From Streptomyces sp. WAC05374 (GTDB taxonomy: Bacteria; Actinomycetota; Actinomycetes; Streptomycetales; Streptomycetaceae), in NCBI RefSeq assembly GCF_004353505.1, contig NZ_SMNQ01000002.1, positions 310,001 through 374,000 of the forward strand: DNA of 64,000 nucleotides, given 5' to 3'. A program made the translations under genes and the position numbers. The notes beneath the pieces were generated by a model. It was not told the DNA's origin. It ran no database searches and saw only the letters and a program-made list of their open reading frames with translations. Shown in pieces: positions 19,876 through 30,409 of the stretch (the first letter of the stretch is position 1; every line of letters begins with the position of its first letter).

Positions 19876-21090
19876 TCACTTCAGGAAGTCCGGGACGTCC
19901 AGCTCTTCGGCCGAGGTGTCCGGGTACGGGCGGGCCGGCGGGACCGCCGGCGGGGTGACCGACAGGGAGCTGTCGTTCACGGCCGGGACCGGCTCGGCCG
20001 GCGGGGTCGGCGGCTCCTCCCGCACCGGGACGGTGCCGAGGCCGCTCACCGGGCGGGGCTGCTCCGAGGTGCGCGCCGGGGGCGCCGGCTCCTCGCGCTT
20101 GCTCGACCCGGCGCTGAGGATGTTGTCGCGCCGGGCCGGCGGCTGGCCGCCGTCGAAGCCGGCCGCGATGACCGTGACCCGCACCTCGTCGCCGAGGGCG
20201 TCGTCGATGACGGCGCCGAAGATGATGTTGGCCTCGGGGTGCGCGGCCTCGCTGACGAGCTGGGCGGCCTCGTTGATCTCGAAGAGGCCGAGGTCCGAGC
20301 CGCCGGAGATGGAGAGCAGCACGCCCCGGGCGCCGTCGATGGACGCCTCCAGCAGCGGCGAGGAGATCGCCATCTCGGCGGCGGCCACCGCGCGGTCGTC
20401 GCCGCGGGCCGAGCCGATGCCCATGAGGGCGGAACCGGCCTCGGACATGACCGACTTGACGTCGGCGAAGTCGAGGTTGATGAGGCCCGGGGTGGTGATG
20501 AGGTCGGTGATGCCCTGGACGCCGGAGAGCAGCACCTGGTCGGCGGACTTGAACGCGTCCAGCACGCTGACCTGGCGGTCCGAGATGGACAGCAGCCGGT
20601 CGTTCGGGATGACGATGAGGGTGTCGACCTCTTCGCGGAGCTCGGCGATGCCGTCCTCCGCCTGGTTGGCGCGGCGCCGGCCCTCGAAGGTGAACGGCCG
20701 GGTGACCACACCGATGGTCAGGGCGCCGAGCGAGCGCGCGATGTTGGCGACGACGGGCGCGCCGCCGGTGCCGGTGCCGCCACCTTCGCCGGCGGTGACG
20801 AAGACCATGTCGGCCCCCTTGAGGACCTCCTCGATCTCCTCGCGGTGGTCCTCTGCCGCCTTGCGACCGACTGCCGGGTTGGCTCCGGCCCCGAGGCCGC
20901 GGGTGAGTTCACGGCCGACGTCGAGCTTGACGTCGGCGTCGCTCATCAACAGAGCTTGCGCGTCCGTGTTGATGGCGATGAACTCGACGCCCTTGAGACC
21001 GACCTCGATCATTCGGTTGATGGCATTGACACCACCGCCGCCGACACCGATGACCTTGATGACTGCGAGGTAGTTCTGCGGTGCTGCCAC
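19876..21090 (-). CDS. ftsZ: Cell division tubulin homologue FtsZ
   Basis: A 404-aa GTPase that polymerises into the Z-ring and, in Streptomyces, into ladders at sporulation. The GTP signature GGGTGTGG, the [16 protein letters not shown] nucleotide motif and the T7 loop NLDFADV are present. A Pro/Glu-rich linker (about 320-390) leads to the C-terminal DVPDFLK peptide that binds partners such as SepF. The GTG at 21090 ([12 protein letters not shown]) is chosen by family alignment and a GAGAGG site; an ATG 12 codons upstream is less likely. It has its own long upstream region. Confidence 0.96.
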   Translation of the reverse strand: MAAPQNYLAVIKVIGVGGGGVNAINRMIEVGLKGVEFIAINTDAQALLMSDADVKLDVGRELTRGLGAGANPAVGRKAAEDHREEIEEVLKGADMVFVTAGEGGGTGTGGAPVVANIARSLGALTIGVVTRPFTFEGRRRANQAEDGIAELREEVDTLIVIPNDRLLSISDRQVSVLDAFKSADQVLLSGVQGITDLITTPGLINLDFADVKSVMSEAGSALMGIGSARGDDRAVAAAEMAISSPLLEASIDGARGVLLSISGGSDLGLFEINEAAQLVSEAAHPEANIIFGAVIDDALGDEVRVTVIAAGFDGGQPPARRDNILSAGSSKREEPAPPARTSEQPRPVSGLGTVPVREEPPTPPAEPVPAVNDSSLSVTPPAVPPARPYPDTSAEELDVPDFLK

Positions 21091-21187
21091 GTCGAAGGCC
21101 TCTCGCCTCGAGTTACGTGTCGCCACTTCGCGGTGGTCTCGCGCCGCGACGACGGATGCCGATGGGACGGTCCGAAACGCCGACCCA

Positions 21188-21278
21188 AACCCTAACGTTG
21201 AAGTTTAGGGTTACCAGTGTCTCTGTTCGCTGGACTCTTCCGAACAGGACACTAAGTCGACAAGTGGCGCACGTTCAA
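21188..21278 (-). promoter_or_regulatory. ftsZ upstream control region: paired GACACT motifs, inverted repeat, candidate promoter
   Basis: Within the 278-bp ftsQ-ftsZ gap are GACACT on the plus strand (21248-21253), GACACT on the minus strand (21216-21221), and the inverted repeat aaccctaa (21188-21195) / ttagggtt (21205-21212) with a 9-nt spacer. GACAC is the recognition core of WhiA, a known activator of sporulation ftsZ transcription. A weak promoter reads TTGAAC (21278-21273), 17 nt, TTAGTG (21255-21250) on the minus strand. The remainder of the gap is ordinary. Confidence 0.5.
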
Positions 21279-21368
21279 CGAACACGCCGAACCTCCCGTT
21301 TTTCTTTTCACCCTATGTGATCACCCATAGCGCTGACCAACCAGGGTGCTGGCCAGGGCATATGTGCG

Positions 21369-22190
21369 TCAACTCCGCGACGCGGCGGGGGCGGTCGGAG
21401 CACTGACGTCGAAGTGCCCCGCTTTGGGCGCCGCCTTCATCAGTGCGGTGAGCGCACGCGCTTTCGCCTCGCCCTCCTCGCCGCTGCCCCACACCACGGT
21501 CCGGCCGCCCGTCAGCTCCAGGGTGATGGAGTCGTACGAACGGACCTTCAGGACCTTGGTGTCCCCGGCGACCGGCCCCGGCAGGTCGCCCGCCACGCCG
21601 ACGGCAGCCGCGGTGAGCCGGTCCGCCCCGAAGCGTCGCAGACTGGGCGACTGAGCCACCGTCAACTCCAGCAGCGGTACGCCTTTGGGGGCCTTGGCGG
21701 CGTCCACCGTGGCGAAACGCACACCGTTCGCGTCCACTTCGGTGAACTTTCCGCCCTTTTCCAGCAGGAGGACCGGCGTGCGCTCGACCACGTGCAGGGC
21801 GACTCCGTGCGGCCACGACCGGACGACGTCCACCGAGTCGATCCGGGGCAGGGCGCGCCGCAGCCGGTCCTCGATGTCGTCCGTGTCCACCGACACCAGC
21901 GGGGCGCCCACCGGCACCGCGGCGGCCGCCCTGACCTCCGCGGGGGTCAGCACCCGGGTACCGGAGGTCGTGACCTCCTCGATCCGCAGCCACGCGGAGC
22001 CGTAGAAGAGCCACACGCCGCTCGCGAGCACGAGCAGGGCGGCCACGATCAGGAGCACGGCACGGGGGCCGGGCAGGCGGGACGGCCGCGCCGGGGACGG
22101 CCCCGTGCGCTTCGCGCCCTTGGGCCGGGCCCCCACGGGCCGCCTGGTGCCCGGCTCGCCGCGCTCGGTGGTCGTCGTCGGCCCGGCCAT
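21369..22190 (-). CDS. ftsQ: Cell division protein FtsQ/DivIB
   Basis: A 273-aa single-pass membrane protein of the divisome. A basic, Pro/Arg/Thr-rich cytoplasmic tail (1-43) precedes one transmembrane helix (about 45-65). The POTRA domain (about 70-140: LRIEEVTTSGTRVLTPAEVRAAA...LPRIDSVDVVRSWPHGVALHVVERTPV) and the beta domain follow. It bridges FtsL and the septal synthase FtsW-FtsI. The ATG giving MAGPTTTTE is chosen because it follows the murG stop closely; the open frame otherwise extends into murG. Confidence 0.92.
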   Translation of the reverse strand: MAGPTTTTERGEPGTRRPVGARPKGAKRTGPSPARPSRLPGPRAVLLIVAALLVLASGVWLFYGSAWLRIEEVTTSGTRVLTPAEVRAAAAVPVGAPLVSVDTDDIEDRLRRALPRIDSVDVVRSWPHGVALHVVERTPVLLLEKGGKFTEVDANGVRFATVDAAKAPKGVPLLELTVAQSPSLRRFGADRLTAAAVGVAGDLPGPVAGDTKVLKVRSYDSITLELTGGRTVVWGSGEEGEAKARALTALMKAAPKAGHFDVSAPTAPAASRS

Positions 22191-22203
22191 GCTCCCTGCC
22201 TTC

Positions 22204-23298
22204 TCACGCCCTGTGGCGTGCCGCGATCGCCTCGTAGACCATGCCGACGAGCAGGTCGTCGGCGTCCCTGCGGCCGAACTCGGCGGCGGCGCGGGACATC
22301 TCGTACAGCCGGTGCGGGTCGGAGAGCACCGGGAGCACATGGCCCTGGACCCACTCGGGCGTCAGCTCGGCGTCGTCGACCAGCAGACCGCCGCCCGCCT
22401 TGACCACCGGCTGGGCGTTGAGCCGCTGTTCGCCGTTGCCAATCGGCAGCGGTACGTACGCGGCGGGCAGCCCGACGGCGGAGAGCTCGGCGACGGTCAT
22501 CGCGCCCGCGCGGCACAGCATCATGTCGGCCGCGGCGTACGCGAGGTCCATCCGGTCCACGTACGGTACCGGGATGTAGGGCGGCATACCGGGCATGTTG
22601 TCGACGTGCGGCAGTTCGTTCTTGGGGCCGACCGCGTGCAGGATCTGGATGCCGGAGCGCTGGAGGACCGGGGCGACCTGCTGGATCACCTCGTTGAGCC
22701 GGCGGGCGCCCTGCGAGCCGCCGGAGACCAGCAGGGTCGGCAGGTTGGGGTCCAGGCCGAACGCGGCGCGCGCCTCCGGGCGGACCCGGGCGCGGTCGAG
22801 GGTGGCGATGGTGTGCCGCAGCGGGATGCCGATGTAGCGGGCGTTGCGCAGCTTGCTGTCGGGCGTGGCGACGGCGACCCCGGCCGCGTACCGCGAGCCG
22901 ATCTTGTTGGCCAGGCCGGGGCGGGCGTTGGCCTCGTGGACCACGATCGGCACGCCGAGCCGTTTGGCGGCCAGGTAGCCGGGCAGGGCCACGTATCCGC
23001 CGAAGCCGACGACGCAGTCGGCCTTCGTGCGCTCCAGGATCTGCTCGGCGGCCTTGATGGTGCCGCGCAGCCGCCCCGGGACGGTGATCAGCTCGGGTGT
23101 GGGCTTGCGCGGCAGCGGGACGGCGGGGATGAGCGCCAGCTCGTAGCCCCGCTCGGGTACGAGCCGGGTCTCCAGACCCCGCTCCGTACCGAGGGCCGTG
23201 ATCCCCACGGTCGGGTCCTGCCTGCGCAGGGCGTCCGCGAGGGCGAGCGCGGGCTCGATGTGGCCGGCGGTCCCCCCACCGGCGAGTACGACATGCAC
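22204..23298 (-). CDS. murG: UDP-N-acetylglucosamine--lipid I transferase MurG
   Basis: A 364-aa GT-B glycosyltransferase that adds GlcNAc to lipid I to make lipid II on the inner membrane face. The N-terminal glycine loop GGGTAGHIEPALAL, the HEANARPGLANK segment and the UDP-GlcNAc site (GGSQGARRLNE...CRAGAMTVAELSAVGLPAAYVPLP) are intact, and length is normal for actinobacteria. The ATG follows the ftsW stop by 6 nt. Confidence 0.96.
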   Translation of the reverse strand: MHVVLAGGGTAGHIEPALALADALRRQDPTVGITALGTERGLETRLVPERGYELALIPAVPLPRKPTPELITVPGRLRGTIKAAEQILERTKADCVVGFGGYVALPGYLAAKRLGVPIVVHEANARPGLANKIGSRYAAGVAVATPDSKLRNARYIGIPLRHTIATLDRARVRPEARAAFGLDPNLPTLLVSGGSQGARRLNEVIQQVAPVLQRSGIQILHAVGPKNELPHVDNMPGMPPYIPVPYVDRMDLAYAAADMMLCRAGAMTVAELSAVGLPAAYVPLPIGNGEQRLNAQPVVKAGGGLLVDDAELTPEWVQGHVLPVLSDPHRLYEMSRAAAEFGRRDADDLLVGMVYEAIAARHRA

Positions 23299-23304
23299 CG
23301 AAAT

Positions 23305-24762
23305 TCACCGCTCTCCGGACGGACGCTTCTTGACGCGCCGTCGCATCGACTTCCAACTCACCCCGGCTCGTTTGCCGAGACCAGGCTGTCGCATGGCCAG
23401 GGCCGCCTTCGCCGCGGGCTCCTCTCGCGCGAAGGCGATGAGCAGACCGACGGCGAACATGGTCGGCAGCAGGGCGGAACCTCCGTAGGAGAACAGCGGG
23501 AGCGGGACACCGGCGATCGGCAGCAGGCCGAGCACCGCACCGATGTTGACCACGGCCTGCGCCGTGATCCAGGTGGTCACGCCTCCCGCGGCATACCTCA
23601 CGAAGGGGTCCTCCGTGCGTCCGGCCACGCGGATACCCGCATAGCCTAGAGCCGCGAACAGGGCGAGTACCGACAGCGTCCCCGCCAGCCCCAGTTCCTC
23701 CCCGGTGATGGCGAAGATGAAGTCGGTGTGAGGTTCGGGGAGTTGGCCCCATTTTTCCACACTCGCCCCCAGCCCGGAACCGAACCATCCGCCCGACGCC
23801 AGAGCATAGATCCCGTGCACGGCCTGCCAGCACGTGTCCCCCGGGCCCGGCTCGGTGGCGCCGATGCAGGCGAGCCGCGCCATCCGGTTCTCGCTGGTCC
23901 TGATCAGCGTGCCGCCGATCGCGGCGGCGACGGCCAGCACGCCGACGAACATCCGGGTGGGCGCACCGGCCAGCCACAGCAGGCCGAAGAGGATCGCGGT
24001 GAGGATGATCGCCGTGCCCATGTCGCCGCCCAGCATGATCAGCCCGAGCAGCAGGAAGGCGACCGGGACCAGCGGCACCAGCAGGTGCTTCCACTGGGTC
24101 AGCAGCCGTTTGTCCTGTTTGCGGGCGAGCAGGTCCGCGCCCCACAGGATCAGCGCCAGCTTGCCGAACTCACTGGGCTGGAGCTGGAAGGGGCCGCCCA
24201 GGTAGATCCAGTTCTGGTTGCCGTTGACGGCATGCCCTATCCCCGGGATCTGGACGAGCACCATCAGGAAGACGGTGCCGACGAGCAGCGGGTAGGCGAG
24301 CGCCCGGTGCAGCTTGGCCGGGACCCGGGAGGCGAACAGCAGCAGCCCGGTGCCGATGGCGGCGGCCAGGAACTGCTTGCGGAAGAAGTACGTGTCGGAC
24401 AGCGACAGCTCGAGCGCCTTGATCTGGGACGCCGAGTAGACCATCACGAGGCCCAGGACGGTGATCAGGAGGCTGGCGCCGAGAATCACGTAGTACGCGG
24501 TCAGGGGGCGGTCCCAGGCGCGCCTGGCGCGCTCGTAGAAGCCGCGCACCCCGCTGCCGCGCGGCGGGCGCGGGGCGGGCACCCGCCGGGTGCGCCCGGT
24601 CCGGCCGCCGCCCCGGGCGGCCGGGGGCCGCCGCAGCCCCGCGGTGCGGCCGCGCAGGGCCAGCCCGGGCACGCGCGCGCGTGGCGCGGGTCCCGGGGCG
24701 GGGCCGTTCAGGGCGAGACCCGCGTGGTGCGGTGCGTACGCGGCGGCGTGGTCGGCCGGCAT
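23305..24762 (-). CDS. ftsW: Septal peptidoglycan polymerase FtsW (SEDS family)
   Basis: A 485-aa polytopic membrane protein that polymerises lipid II into glycan strands with its partner FtsI. About ten transmembrane helices run from residue 90 to 440; the SEDS motifs PSEFGKLALILW, GGDMGTAIIL and the large outer loop with SVEKWGQLPEPHTDFIFAITGEELG are present. A long Pro/Arg/Gly-rich cytoplasmic N-terminus (about 1-80) and a basic C-terminal tail (MRRRVKKRPSGER) are typical of streptomycete FtsW. Confidence 0.95.
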   Translation of the reverse strand: MPADHAAAYAPHHAGLALNGPAPGPAPRARVPGLALRGRTAGLRRPPAARGGGRTGRTRRVPAPRPPRGSGVRGFYERARRAWDRPLTAYYVILGASLLITVLGLVMVYSASQIKALELSLSDTYFFRKQFLAAAIGTGLLLFASRVPAKLHRALAYPLLVGTVFLMVLVQIPGIGHAVNGNQNWIYLGGPFQLQPSEFGKLALILWGADLLARKQDKRLLTQWKHLLVPLVPVAFLLLGLIMLGGDMGTAIILTAILFGLLWLAGAPTRMFVGVLAVAAAIGGTLIRTSENRMARLACIGATEPGPGDTCWQAVHGIYALASGGWFGSGLGASVEKWGQLPEPHTDFIFAITGEELGLAGTLSVLALFAALGYAGIRVAGRTEDPFVRYAAGGVTTWITAQAVVNIGAVLGLLPIAGVPLPLFSYGGSALLPTMFAVGLLIAFAREEPAAKAALAMRQPGLGKRAGVSWKSMRRRVKKRPSGER

Positions 24763-24810
24763 GGTCGCTGTCCCCTCCAGTCGTGCCCGGCGCGGCCGGA
24801 CCGGTGGCTG

Positions 24811-26241
24811 TCAGGCGCGCTCGGCGGCGAGTGCGCGGACCGCGTCCGCGAACGCCTCGCCCCGCTTGTTGTAGTTGGTGAACATGTCCATCGAGGCGCA
24901 GGCCGGGGCGAGCAGGACCGTGTCCCCGGGCTGTGCGAGCCGTGCCGCTTCCCGGACCGCCTCCGACATCGCCCCAGTGTCGGTCCGGTCGAGGTCGACG
25001 ACCGGTACCTCGGGGGCGTGTCGCGCGAGGGCTTCCCGGATCAGGGCGCGGTCGGCGCCCATGAGCACGACGCCGCGCAGCCGCCCGGCGGCCGTGGAGA
25101 CGAGCTCGTCGAAGGTCGCCCCCTTGGCGAGGCCGCCGGCGATCCACACGATCGGGTCGTAGGCGGCCAGGGACGCCTCGGCGGCGTGCGTGTTGGTGGC
25201 CTTGGAGTCGTCGACGTAGCGGACGCCCTGGACCTCCTCGACCAGCTCGATGCGGTGCGGGTCGGGCCGGAAGGCCCGCAGTCCGTCCCGTACGGCGGTG
25301 GCCGGGACGCCGAAGGCGCGGGCCAGGGCGGCCGCGGCGAGCGCGTTGGCGATGTTGTGCGGGGCCGGCGGGTCGACGTCGGAGATCTGGGCGAGCTCCT
25401 GGGCCTGCTTCTGCCGGTTCTCGACGAAGGCGCGGTCCACCAGGAGGTCGTCGACGATCCCGACCTGGGAGGGGCCCGGCGTACCGAGGGTGAAGCCGAT
25501 GGCGCGGCAGCCCTCCTCGACGTCGGCCTCGCGCACCAGGTCCTCGGTGGCCTTGTCGGCGACGTTGTAGACGCAGGCCACCTGGTTGCCCTCGTAGACG
25601 CGGCCCTTGTCGGCGGCGTACGCCTGCATGGAGCCGTGCCAGTCGAGGTGGTCCGGTGCGAGGTTCAGGACGGCGGCGGAGTGGGCGCGCACGGAGGGCG
25701 CCCAGTGGAGCTGGTAGCTGGACAGCTCGACGGCGAGGACGTCGTACTCCTCCTCGCCGAGGACGGCGTCCAGGAGGGAGACACCGATGTTCCCGACGGC
25801 GGCGGTCCTCAGTCCCGCCGCCTCCAGGATGGCGGCGAGCATCCGCACGGTCGTGGTCTTGCCGTTGGTGCCGGTGACCGCGAGCCAGGGCGCCGCGCCG
25901 GGGCCGCGCAGCCGCCATGCCAGCTCCACGTCGCCCCAGACCTCCACGCCCGCCTCGGCGGCCGCGGCGAACAGCGGCTTGTCGGGCTGCCAGCCGGGCG
26001 TGGTGACGACCAGCTCGGTGCCCTCCGGCAGGGTCGCCCCGTCGCCGAGGCGGACGGTGATGCCCTCCGCCTCGAGCTGCGCCGCCTGGGTGCGGGAGCG
26101 CTCGTCGTCGCCGTCGTTGACGACCGTGACGCGCGCGCCCAGGCCCGCGAGGACGCGGGCGGCGGGGATGCCGCTCACGCCCAGGCCGGCGACGGTGACG
26201 TTCTTGCCCTGCCAGGAGGTACTCACTTGTCGGCTGCCCAT
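24811..26241 (-). CDS. murD: UDP-N-acetylmuramoyl-L-alanine--D-glutamate ligase MurD
   Basis: A 476-aa ATP-dependent ligase that adds D-glutamate to UDP-MurNAc-L-Ala in the cytoplasm. The P-loop [21 protein letters not shown] and [15 protein letters not shown] (central and C-terminal Mur domains) are visible. Two starts compete. The ATG at 26241 ([10 protein letters not shown]) overlaps mraY by 19 nt and fits homologues. The GTG at 26226 makes a GTGA overlap with the mraY stop. The ATG is preferred. Confidence 0.94.
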   Translation of the reverse strand: MGSRQVSTSWQGKNVTVAGLGVSGIPAARVLAGLGARVTVVNDGDDERSRTQAAQLEAEGITVRLGDGATLPEGTELVVTTPGWQPDKPLFAAAAEAGVEVWGDVELAWRLRGPGAAPWLAVTGTNGKTTTVRMLAAILEAAGLRTAAVGNIGVSLLDAVLGEEEYDVLAVELSSYQLHWAPSVRAHSAAVLNLAPDHLDWHGSMQAYAADKGRVYEGNQVACVYNVADKATEDLVREADVEEGCRAIGFTLGTPGPSQVGIVDDLLVDRAFVENRQKQAQELAQISDVDPPAPHNIANALAAAALARAFGVPATAVRDGLRAFRPDPHRIELVEEVQGVRYVDDSKATNTHAAEASLAAYDPIVWIAGGLAKGATFDELVSTAAGRLRGVVLMGADRALIREALARHAPEVPVVDLDRTDTGAMSEAVREAARLAQPGDTVLLAPACASMDMFTNYNKRGEAFADAVRALAAERA

Positions 26242-27293
26242 CCCGCGTAGAAGAGGCCGAGTCCCACGATGACGCACATGCCCTGAATGATCCAGAAACG
26301 GACCACCACGAGCACTTCGGACCAGCCCTTGAGTTCGAAGTGATGCTGGAGCGGGGCCATCCGGAAGACCCGCTTGCCGGTCATCCGGAAGGACCCGACC
26401 TGGATGACGACGGAAAGGGTGATGAGGACGAACAGGCCGCCCAGGAGGGCCAGCAGCAGTTCGGTGCGGGAGCAGATGGCGAGGCCCGCGAGCGCGCCGC
26501 CGAGGGCGAGCGAACCGGTGTCACCCATGAAGATCTTGGCGGGCGAGGTGTTCCACCACAGGAAGCCGAAGCAGGCGCCCATCAGGGCGGAGGCGACGAC
26601 GGCGAGGTCGAGCGGGTCGCGCACCTCGAAGCAGGCGTTGGGGTTGGTCAGGGTGTCGGCGTTGGCGCACGACTCCTGGAACTGCCACAGCCCGATGAAG
26701 GTGTAGGCGCCGAAGACCATCACGGACGCGCCGGTGGCGAGGCCGTCCAGACCGTCGGTCAGGTTCACGCCGTTCGACATCGCGAGGATCATGAACAGCG
26801 CCCAGACCACGAACAGCACCGGGCCGATGGACCAGCCGAAGTCGGTGATGAAGGAGAGCTTGGTGGACGCCGGGGTCTGGCCGCGGACATCGGCGAACTG
26901 GAGCGCCAGGACGGCGAAGGCGATGCCGACGATGAGCTGGCCGGCCATCTTCGCCTTGGCCCGCAGACCCAGCGAACGCTGCTTGACGATCTTGATGTAG
27001 TCGTCGAGGAAGCCGACGAGGCCCATGCCCGCCATCAGGAACAGCACCAGCACGCCCGAGTAGGTCGGGTCCTCTCCGGTGATGACCTTGGCGAGCGCGT
27101 ACGCGATGAGCGTGGCCAGGATGAAGGAGATGCCGCCCATGGTGGGCGTGCCCTTCTTGCTGCCGTGCGTGCGCGGGCCGTCGTCGCGGATGAACTGCCC
27201 GTATCCCTTGCGGGCCAGGAGCTTGATCAGCAGCGGCGTACCGATCAGGGTCAGGAAGAGCCCGATGGCTCCCGCGAAGAGGATCTGCCTCAT
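26223..27293 (-). CDS. mraY: Phospho-N-acetylmuramoyl-pentapeptide transferase MraY
   Basis: A 356-aa integral membrane enzyme that moves phospho-MurNAc-pentapeptide onto undecaprenyl phosphate to form lipid I. About ten helices are predicted; the catalytic Asp motifs are FLDDYIK and NLTDGLDGL, with [19 protein letters not shown] and [17 protein letters not shown] also present. Its ATG overlaps the murF TGA (ATGA), and its stop overlaps the start of murD, so translation of murF-mraY-murD is probably coupled. Confidence 0.96.
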   Translation of the reverse strand: MRQILFAGAIGLFLTLIGTPLLIKLLARKGYGQFIRDDGPRTHGSKKGTPTMGGISFILATLIAYALAKVITGEDPTYSGVLVLFLMAGMGLVGFLDDYIKIVKQRSLGLRAKAKMAGQLIVGIAFAVLALQFADVRGQTPASTKLSFITDFGWSIGPVLFVVWALFMILAMSNGVNLTDGLDGLATGASVMVFGAYTFIGLWQFQESCANADTLTNPNACFEVRDPLDLAVVASALMGACFGFLWWNTSPAKIFMGDTGSLALGGALAGLAICSRTELLLALLGGLFVLITLSVVIQVGSFRMTGKRVFRMAPLQHHFELKGWSEVLVVVRFWIIQGMCVIVGLGLFYAGWAADK

Positions 27294-28720
27294 CGGCCGG
27301 TGACCTCGCCCTCGGTGCTGTTCTCGAGCAGTGCCTGGGCGATCCGCTCGAGCCCGACCGACCTGGATGCCTTCACCAGCACGACGTCTCCCGGGCGCAG
27401 CTCTCTGCGCAACAGGTCGATCGCCGCCCGTGCGTCGGACACGTGCACCGACTCCTCACCCCACGAACCCTCGTTATATGCGCCCAGTTGCAGCCAGGAC
27501 GCTTCCCTGCCCCCGACTGCGACGAGCTTGCTGACGTTGAGCCGGACGGCGAGCCGTCCGACCGCGTCGTGCTCGGCGAGCGCCTCGTCCCCCAGCTCGG
27601 CCATCTGACCGAGCACCGCCCACGTGCGGCCCCCCTTGGCCTGTGCGGCCTTGCCCATGGCCGCGAGCGCGCGCAGGGCGGCTCGCATGGACTCGGGGTT
27701 CGCGTTGTAGGCGTCGTTGACGATCGTCACACCGTCCGGACGCTCGGTGACCTCCATGCGCCAGCGGGAGAGGGAGCCCGCCTCGGAGAGCGCGGTGGCG
27801 ATCTCGTCGACGGACATGCCCAGCTCATGGGCGACGGCGGCCGCGGCGAGCGCGTTCGACACGTGGTGCTCACCGTACAGGCGCAAGGTCACGTCACTGC
27901 ACCCGGTGGGTGTGTGAAGCCTGAAAGAGGGCTGTCCGGTCTCTGTGAGCCGGACATTCTCGGCACGGACGTGGGCTTCTTCGGCCTCGCCGAAGAACGT
28001 CACGCGCGCGTGGGTGCGGTTTTCCATGGCCCGCACGAGAGGGTCGTCCGCGTTCAGCACGGCGATCCCGCCCGCCTCGGCGGACGGCAGCGCCTCGACC
28101 ATCTCGCCCTTGGCCTGGGCGATCTGCTCCCGGCCGCCGAACTCGCCGATGTGGGCGCTGCCCACGTTCAGCACGAGCCCGATCGACGGCGGGGTCAGCT
28201 CGGTCAGGTAGCGGATGTGGCCGATTCCGCGCGCTCCCATTTCCAGGACGAGGTGCTGGGTGTCCTTGTCCGCGCGCAGCGCGGTGAGGGGCAGCCCGAT
28301 CTCGTTGTTGAGGGAGCCGGGCGTCCAGACGGTGGGGGCCTTGTGCTGGAGCACCTGGGCGATCAGGTCCTTGGTGCTGGTCTTGCCGGCCGAGCCGGTC
28401 AGCGCGACGACCTTGGTCCCGAGGCGGCCGACGACCGCGCGGGCGAGGGCGCCGAGGGCGGTCTGGACGTCGTCCACGACGATGGCGGGCGCCCCGACCG
28501 GGCGGGTGGCCAGCACGGCCACCGCGCCCGCGTCCACGGCGCGCCGCGCGTAGTCGTGGCCGTCGACGTTCTCGCCGGCGAAGGCGGCGAAGAGGGAGCC
28601 GGGCTCGACCTGGCGGGAGTCGATGACGACGGGACCGGTGACCTGGACGGCCTGATCCGGTATGTCGTGCGACTGCCCGCCGACGATTTCGGCGATCTCG
28701 GCGAGGGAGAGGGCGATCAC
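27290..28720 (-). CDS. murF: UDP-N-acetylmuramoyl-tripeptide--D-alanyl-D-alanine ligase MurF
   Basis: A 476-aa ligase that adds D-Ala-D-Ala to complete the UDP-MurNAc-pentapeptide. The Mur N-terminal domain ([11 protein letters not shown]), P-loop [22 protein letters not shown] and [15 protein letters not shown] are visible. The GTG start lies 4 nt after the murE stop. Three-domain length is normal. Confidence 0.95.
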   Translation of the reverse strand: MIALSLAEIAEIVGGQSHDIPDQAVQVTGPVVIDSRQVEPGSLFAAFAGENVDGHDYARRAVDAGAVAVLATRPVGAPAIVVDDVQTALGALARAVVGRLGTKVVALTGSAGKTSTKDLIAQVLQHKAPTVWTPGSLNNEIGLPLTALRADKDTQHLVLEMGARGIGHIRYLTELTPPSIGLVLNVGSAHIGEFGGREQIAQAKGEMVEALPSAEAGGIAVLNADDPLVRAMENRTHARVTFFGEAEEAHVRAENVRLTETGQPSFRLHTPTGCSDVTLRLYGEHHVSNALAAAAVAHELGMSVDEIATALSEAGSLSRWRMEVTERPDGVTIVNDAYNANPESMRAALRALAAMGKAAQAKGGRTWAVLGQMAELGDEALAEHDAVGRLAVRLNVSKLVAVGGREASWLQLGAYNEGSWGEESVHVSDARAAIDLLRRELRPGDVVLVKASRSVGLERIAQALLENSTEGEVTGR

Positions 28721-28724
28721 AACT

Positions 28725-30392
28725 TCATCCCTGACTGTTCTGGATGGCTTCGCGGAGGACCTGGCGGTCGTCGAAGGGGCGTACCACTCCCGCGATGTCC
28801 TGGCCCTGTTCGTGGCCCTTGCCCGCGACCAGGACGGTGTCGCCGGGCCGGGCGCGCGCCACGGCGGCGGCGATCGCGGCGGCCCGGTCGGCCTCCACGA
28901 CGACGTCGCCGCGCTCGTGGACGGGCACCTCGGCGGCGCCGGCGAGCATGGCGGCCAGGATGGCGAGGGGGTCCTCGGAGCGGGGGTTGTCGGAGGTGAG
29001 GACGGCGGTGTCGGCGAGGCGTGCGGCGGCGGCGCCCATGGGGCCGCGCTTGGTGACGTCCCGGTCGCCGCCGCAGCCGAGGACGATGTGCAGCCTGCCC
29101 TCGGTGACCTTGCGCAGGGCGCGCAGGACCGATTCGACGGCGTCGGTCTTGTGGGCGTAGTCGACGACCGCGAGGTACGGCTGGCCGGCGTCGACGCGCT
29201 CGAGGCGGCCCGGTACGCCGGGGACGGCGGCGACGCCGTCGGCGGCGGTCTGGGGGTCGGCGCCGGCCACGGCGAGCGTGACGACGGCGGCGAGGGTGTT
29301 GGCGACGTTGAACGGGCCGGGCAGCGGGGCCTTGGCGGCGATCCGCTCGCCCTTGGGGCCGTGGATGGTGAACGTGCTCCCCAGGGCGCCGATTTCGACG
29401 TCCCCGGCCCACCAGTCGGCGTCCTTGTTGCCCTCGGCGGAGAAGGTGACGACCGGGACGGACGCCTCCTTGACCAGCCTCCTGCCGTACTCGTCGTCGT
29501 AGTTGACCACTCCCAGGCGGCTGCGGCGCGGGGTGAAGAGCTGCGCCTTGGCCTGGAAGTAGTCCTCCATGCCGGAGTGGAACTCCATGTGCTCCGGGCT
29601 GAGGTTGTTGAAGACGGCGACGTCGAAGACGCAGCCGTCGACCCGGCCGAGCACCAGGGCGTGGCTGGAGACCTCCATGGCGACCGCTTCCACGCCGCGC
29701 TCGCGCATCACCGCGAACAGCGCCTGGAGGTCGGTGGCTTCCGGGGTGGTCCGCTCGGACTTGATGCGCTCGTCGCCGATGCGCATCTCGACGGTGCCGA
29801 TGAGCCCGGTGGCACGGCCGGCGGCCTTGAGGCCGCCCTCGACGAGGTAGGCCGTGGTGGTCTTGCCGGAGGTGCCGGTGATGCCGATCTGGAGCAGGTC
29901 GCCGCCGGGCCGGCCGTAGATCTCGGCGGCGAGGTCGCCCATCCGGCCGCGCGGGTCCTCGGTGACCAGGACCGGCAGGCCGGTCGCGGCGGCGCGTTCG
30001 GCGCCCGACGGGTCGGTGAGGACGGCGACGGCCCCGAGGTCGGCGGCCTGGCCGGCGAAGTCGGCGCCGTGGAGGCGGGCGCCCGGCAGGGCGGCGTACA
30101 CGTCTCCGGGGCGCACGGCCCGCGAGTCGTGGGTGATGCCGGTCACCGCGGCGCTGCCCGGCGACGGGATGTCCAGCCGGGCCGCCAGCTCGCCCAGGGG
30201 TGTCGGGCGGACCTGGGCCGGTCGGGGCGCCCCCGGGCGTTTCGCGGGGGCGTCCTTCGGGGTGGTTCGGGACTGATCAGCGTGTGGCACGGCGGTGAGC
30301 GTACCGGGCGCACCCGTGATCGGGCTAAATGAGGGCGCCTGGGCAGCGTGGTCGCCGGATCGGTTCCCGGGGTCGGGGGTGATGGTCGTCAC
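28725..30392 (-). CDS. murE: UDP-N-acetylmuramoyl-tripeptide synthetase MurE (diaminopimelate-adding)
   Basis: A 555-aa ligase that adds the third stem-peptide residue to UDP-MurNAc-L-Ala-D-Glu. The P-loop is TGTSGKTTTAY, and the DNPRSEDP motif marks diaminopimelate specificity; Streptomyces uses LL-DAP. A poorly conserved Pro/Thr/Ala-rich N-terminal extension of about 60 residues precedes the first Mur domain. The GTG at 30392 has GGGAG 7 nt upstream and starts 17 nt after the ftsI stop; the longer open frame runs into ftsI and is an artefact. Confidence 0.93.
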   Translation of the reverse strand: MTTITPDPGNRSGDHAAQAPSFSPITGAPGTLTAVPHADQSRTTPKDAPAKRPGAPRPAQVRPTPLGELAARLDIPSPGSAAVTGITHDSRAVRPGDVYAALPGARLHGADFAGQAADLGAVAVLTDPSGAERAAATGLPVLVTEDPRGRMGDLAAEIYGRPGGDLLQIGITGTSGKTTTAYLVEGGLKAAGRATGLIGTVEMRIGDERIKSERTTPEATDLQALFAVMRERGVEAVAMEVSSHALVLGRVDGCVFDVAVFNNLSPEHMEFHSGMEDYFQAKAQLFTPRRSRLGVVNYDDEYGRRLVKEASVPVVTFSAEGNKDADWWAGDVEIGALGSTFTIHGPKGERIAAKAPLPGPFNVANTLAAVVTLAVAGADPQTAADGVAAVPGVPGRLERVDAGQPYLAVVDYAHKTDAVESVLRALRKVTEGRLHIVLGCGGDRDVTKRGPMGAAAARLADTAVLTSDNPRSEDPLAILAAMLAGAAEVPVHERGDVVVEADRAAAIAAAVARARPGDTVLVAGKGHEQGQDIAGVVRPFDDRQVLREAIQNSQG

Positions 30393-30409
30393 TGGTTGCT
30401 CCCGCCGGC

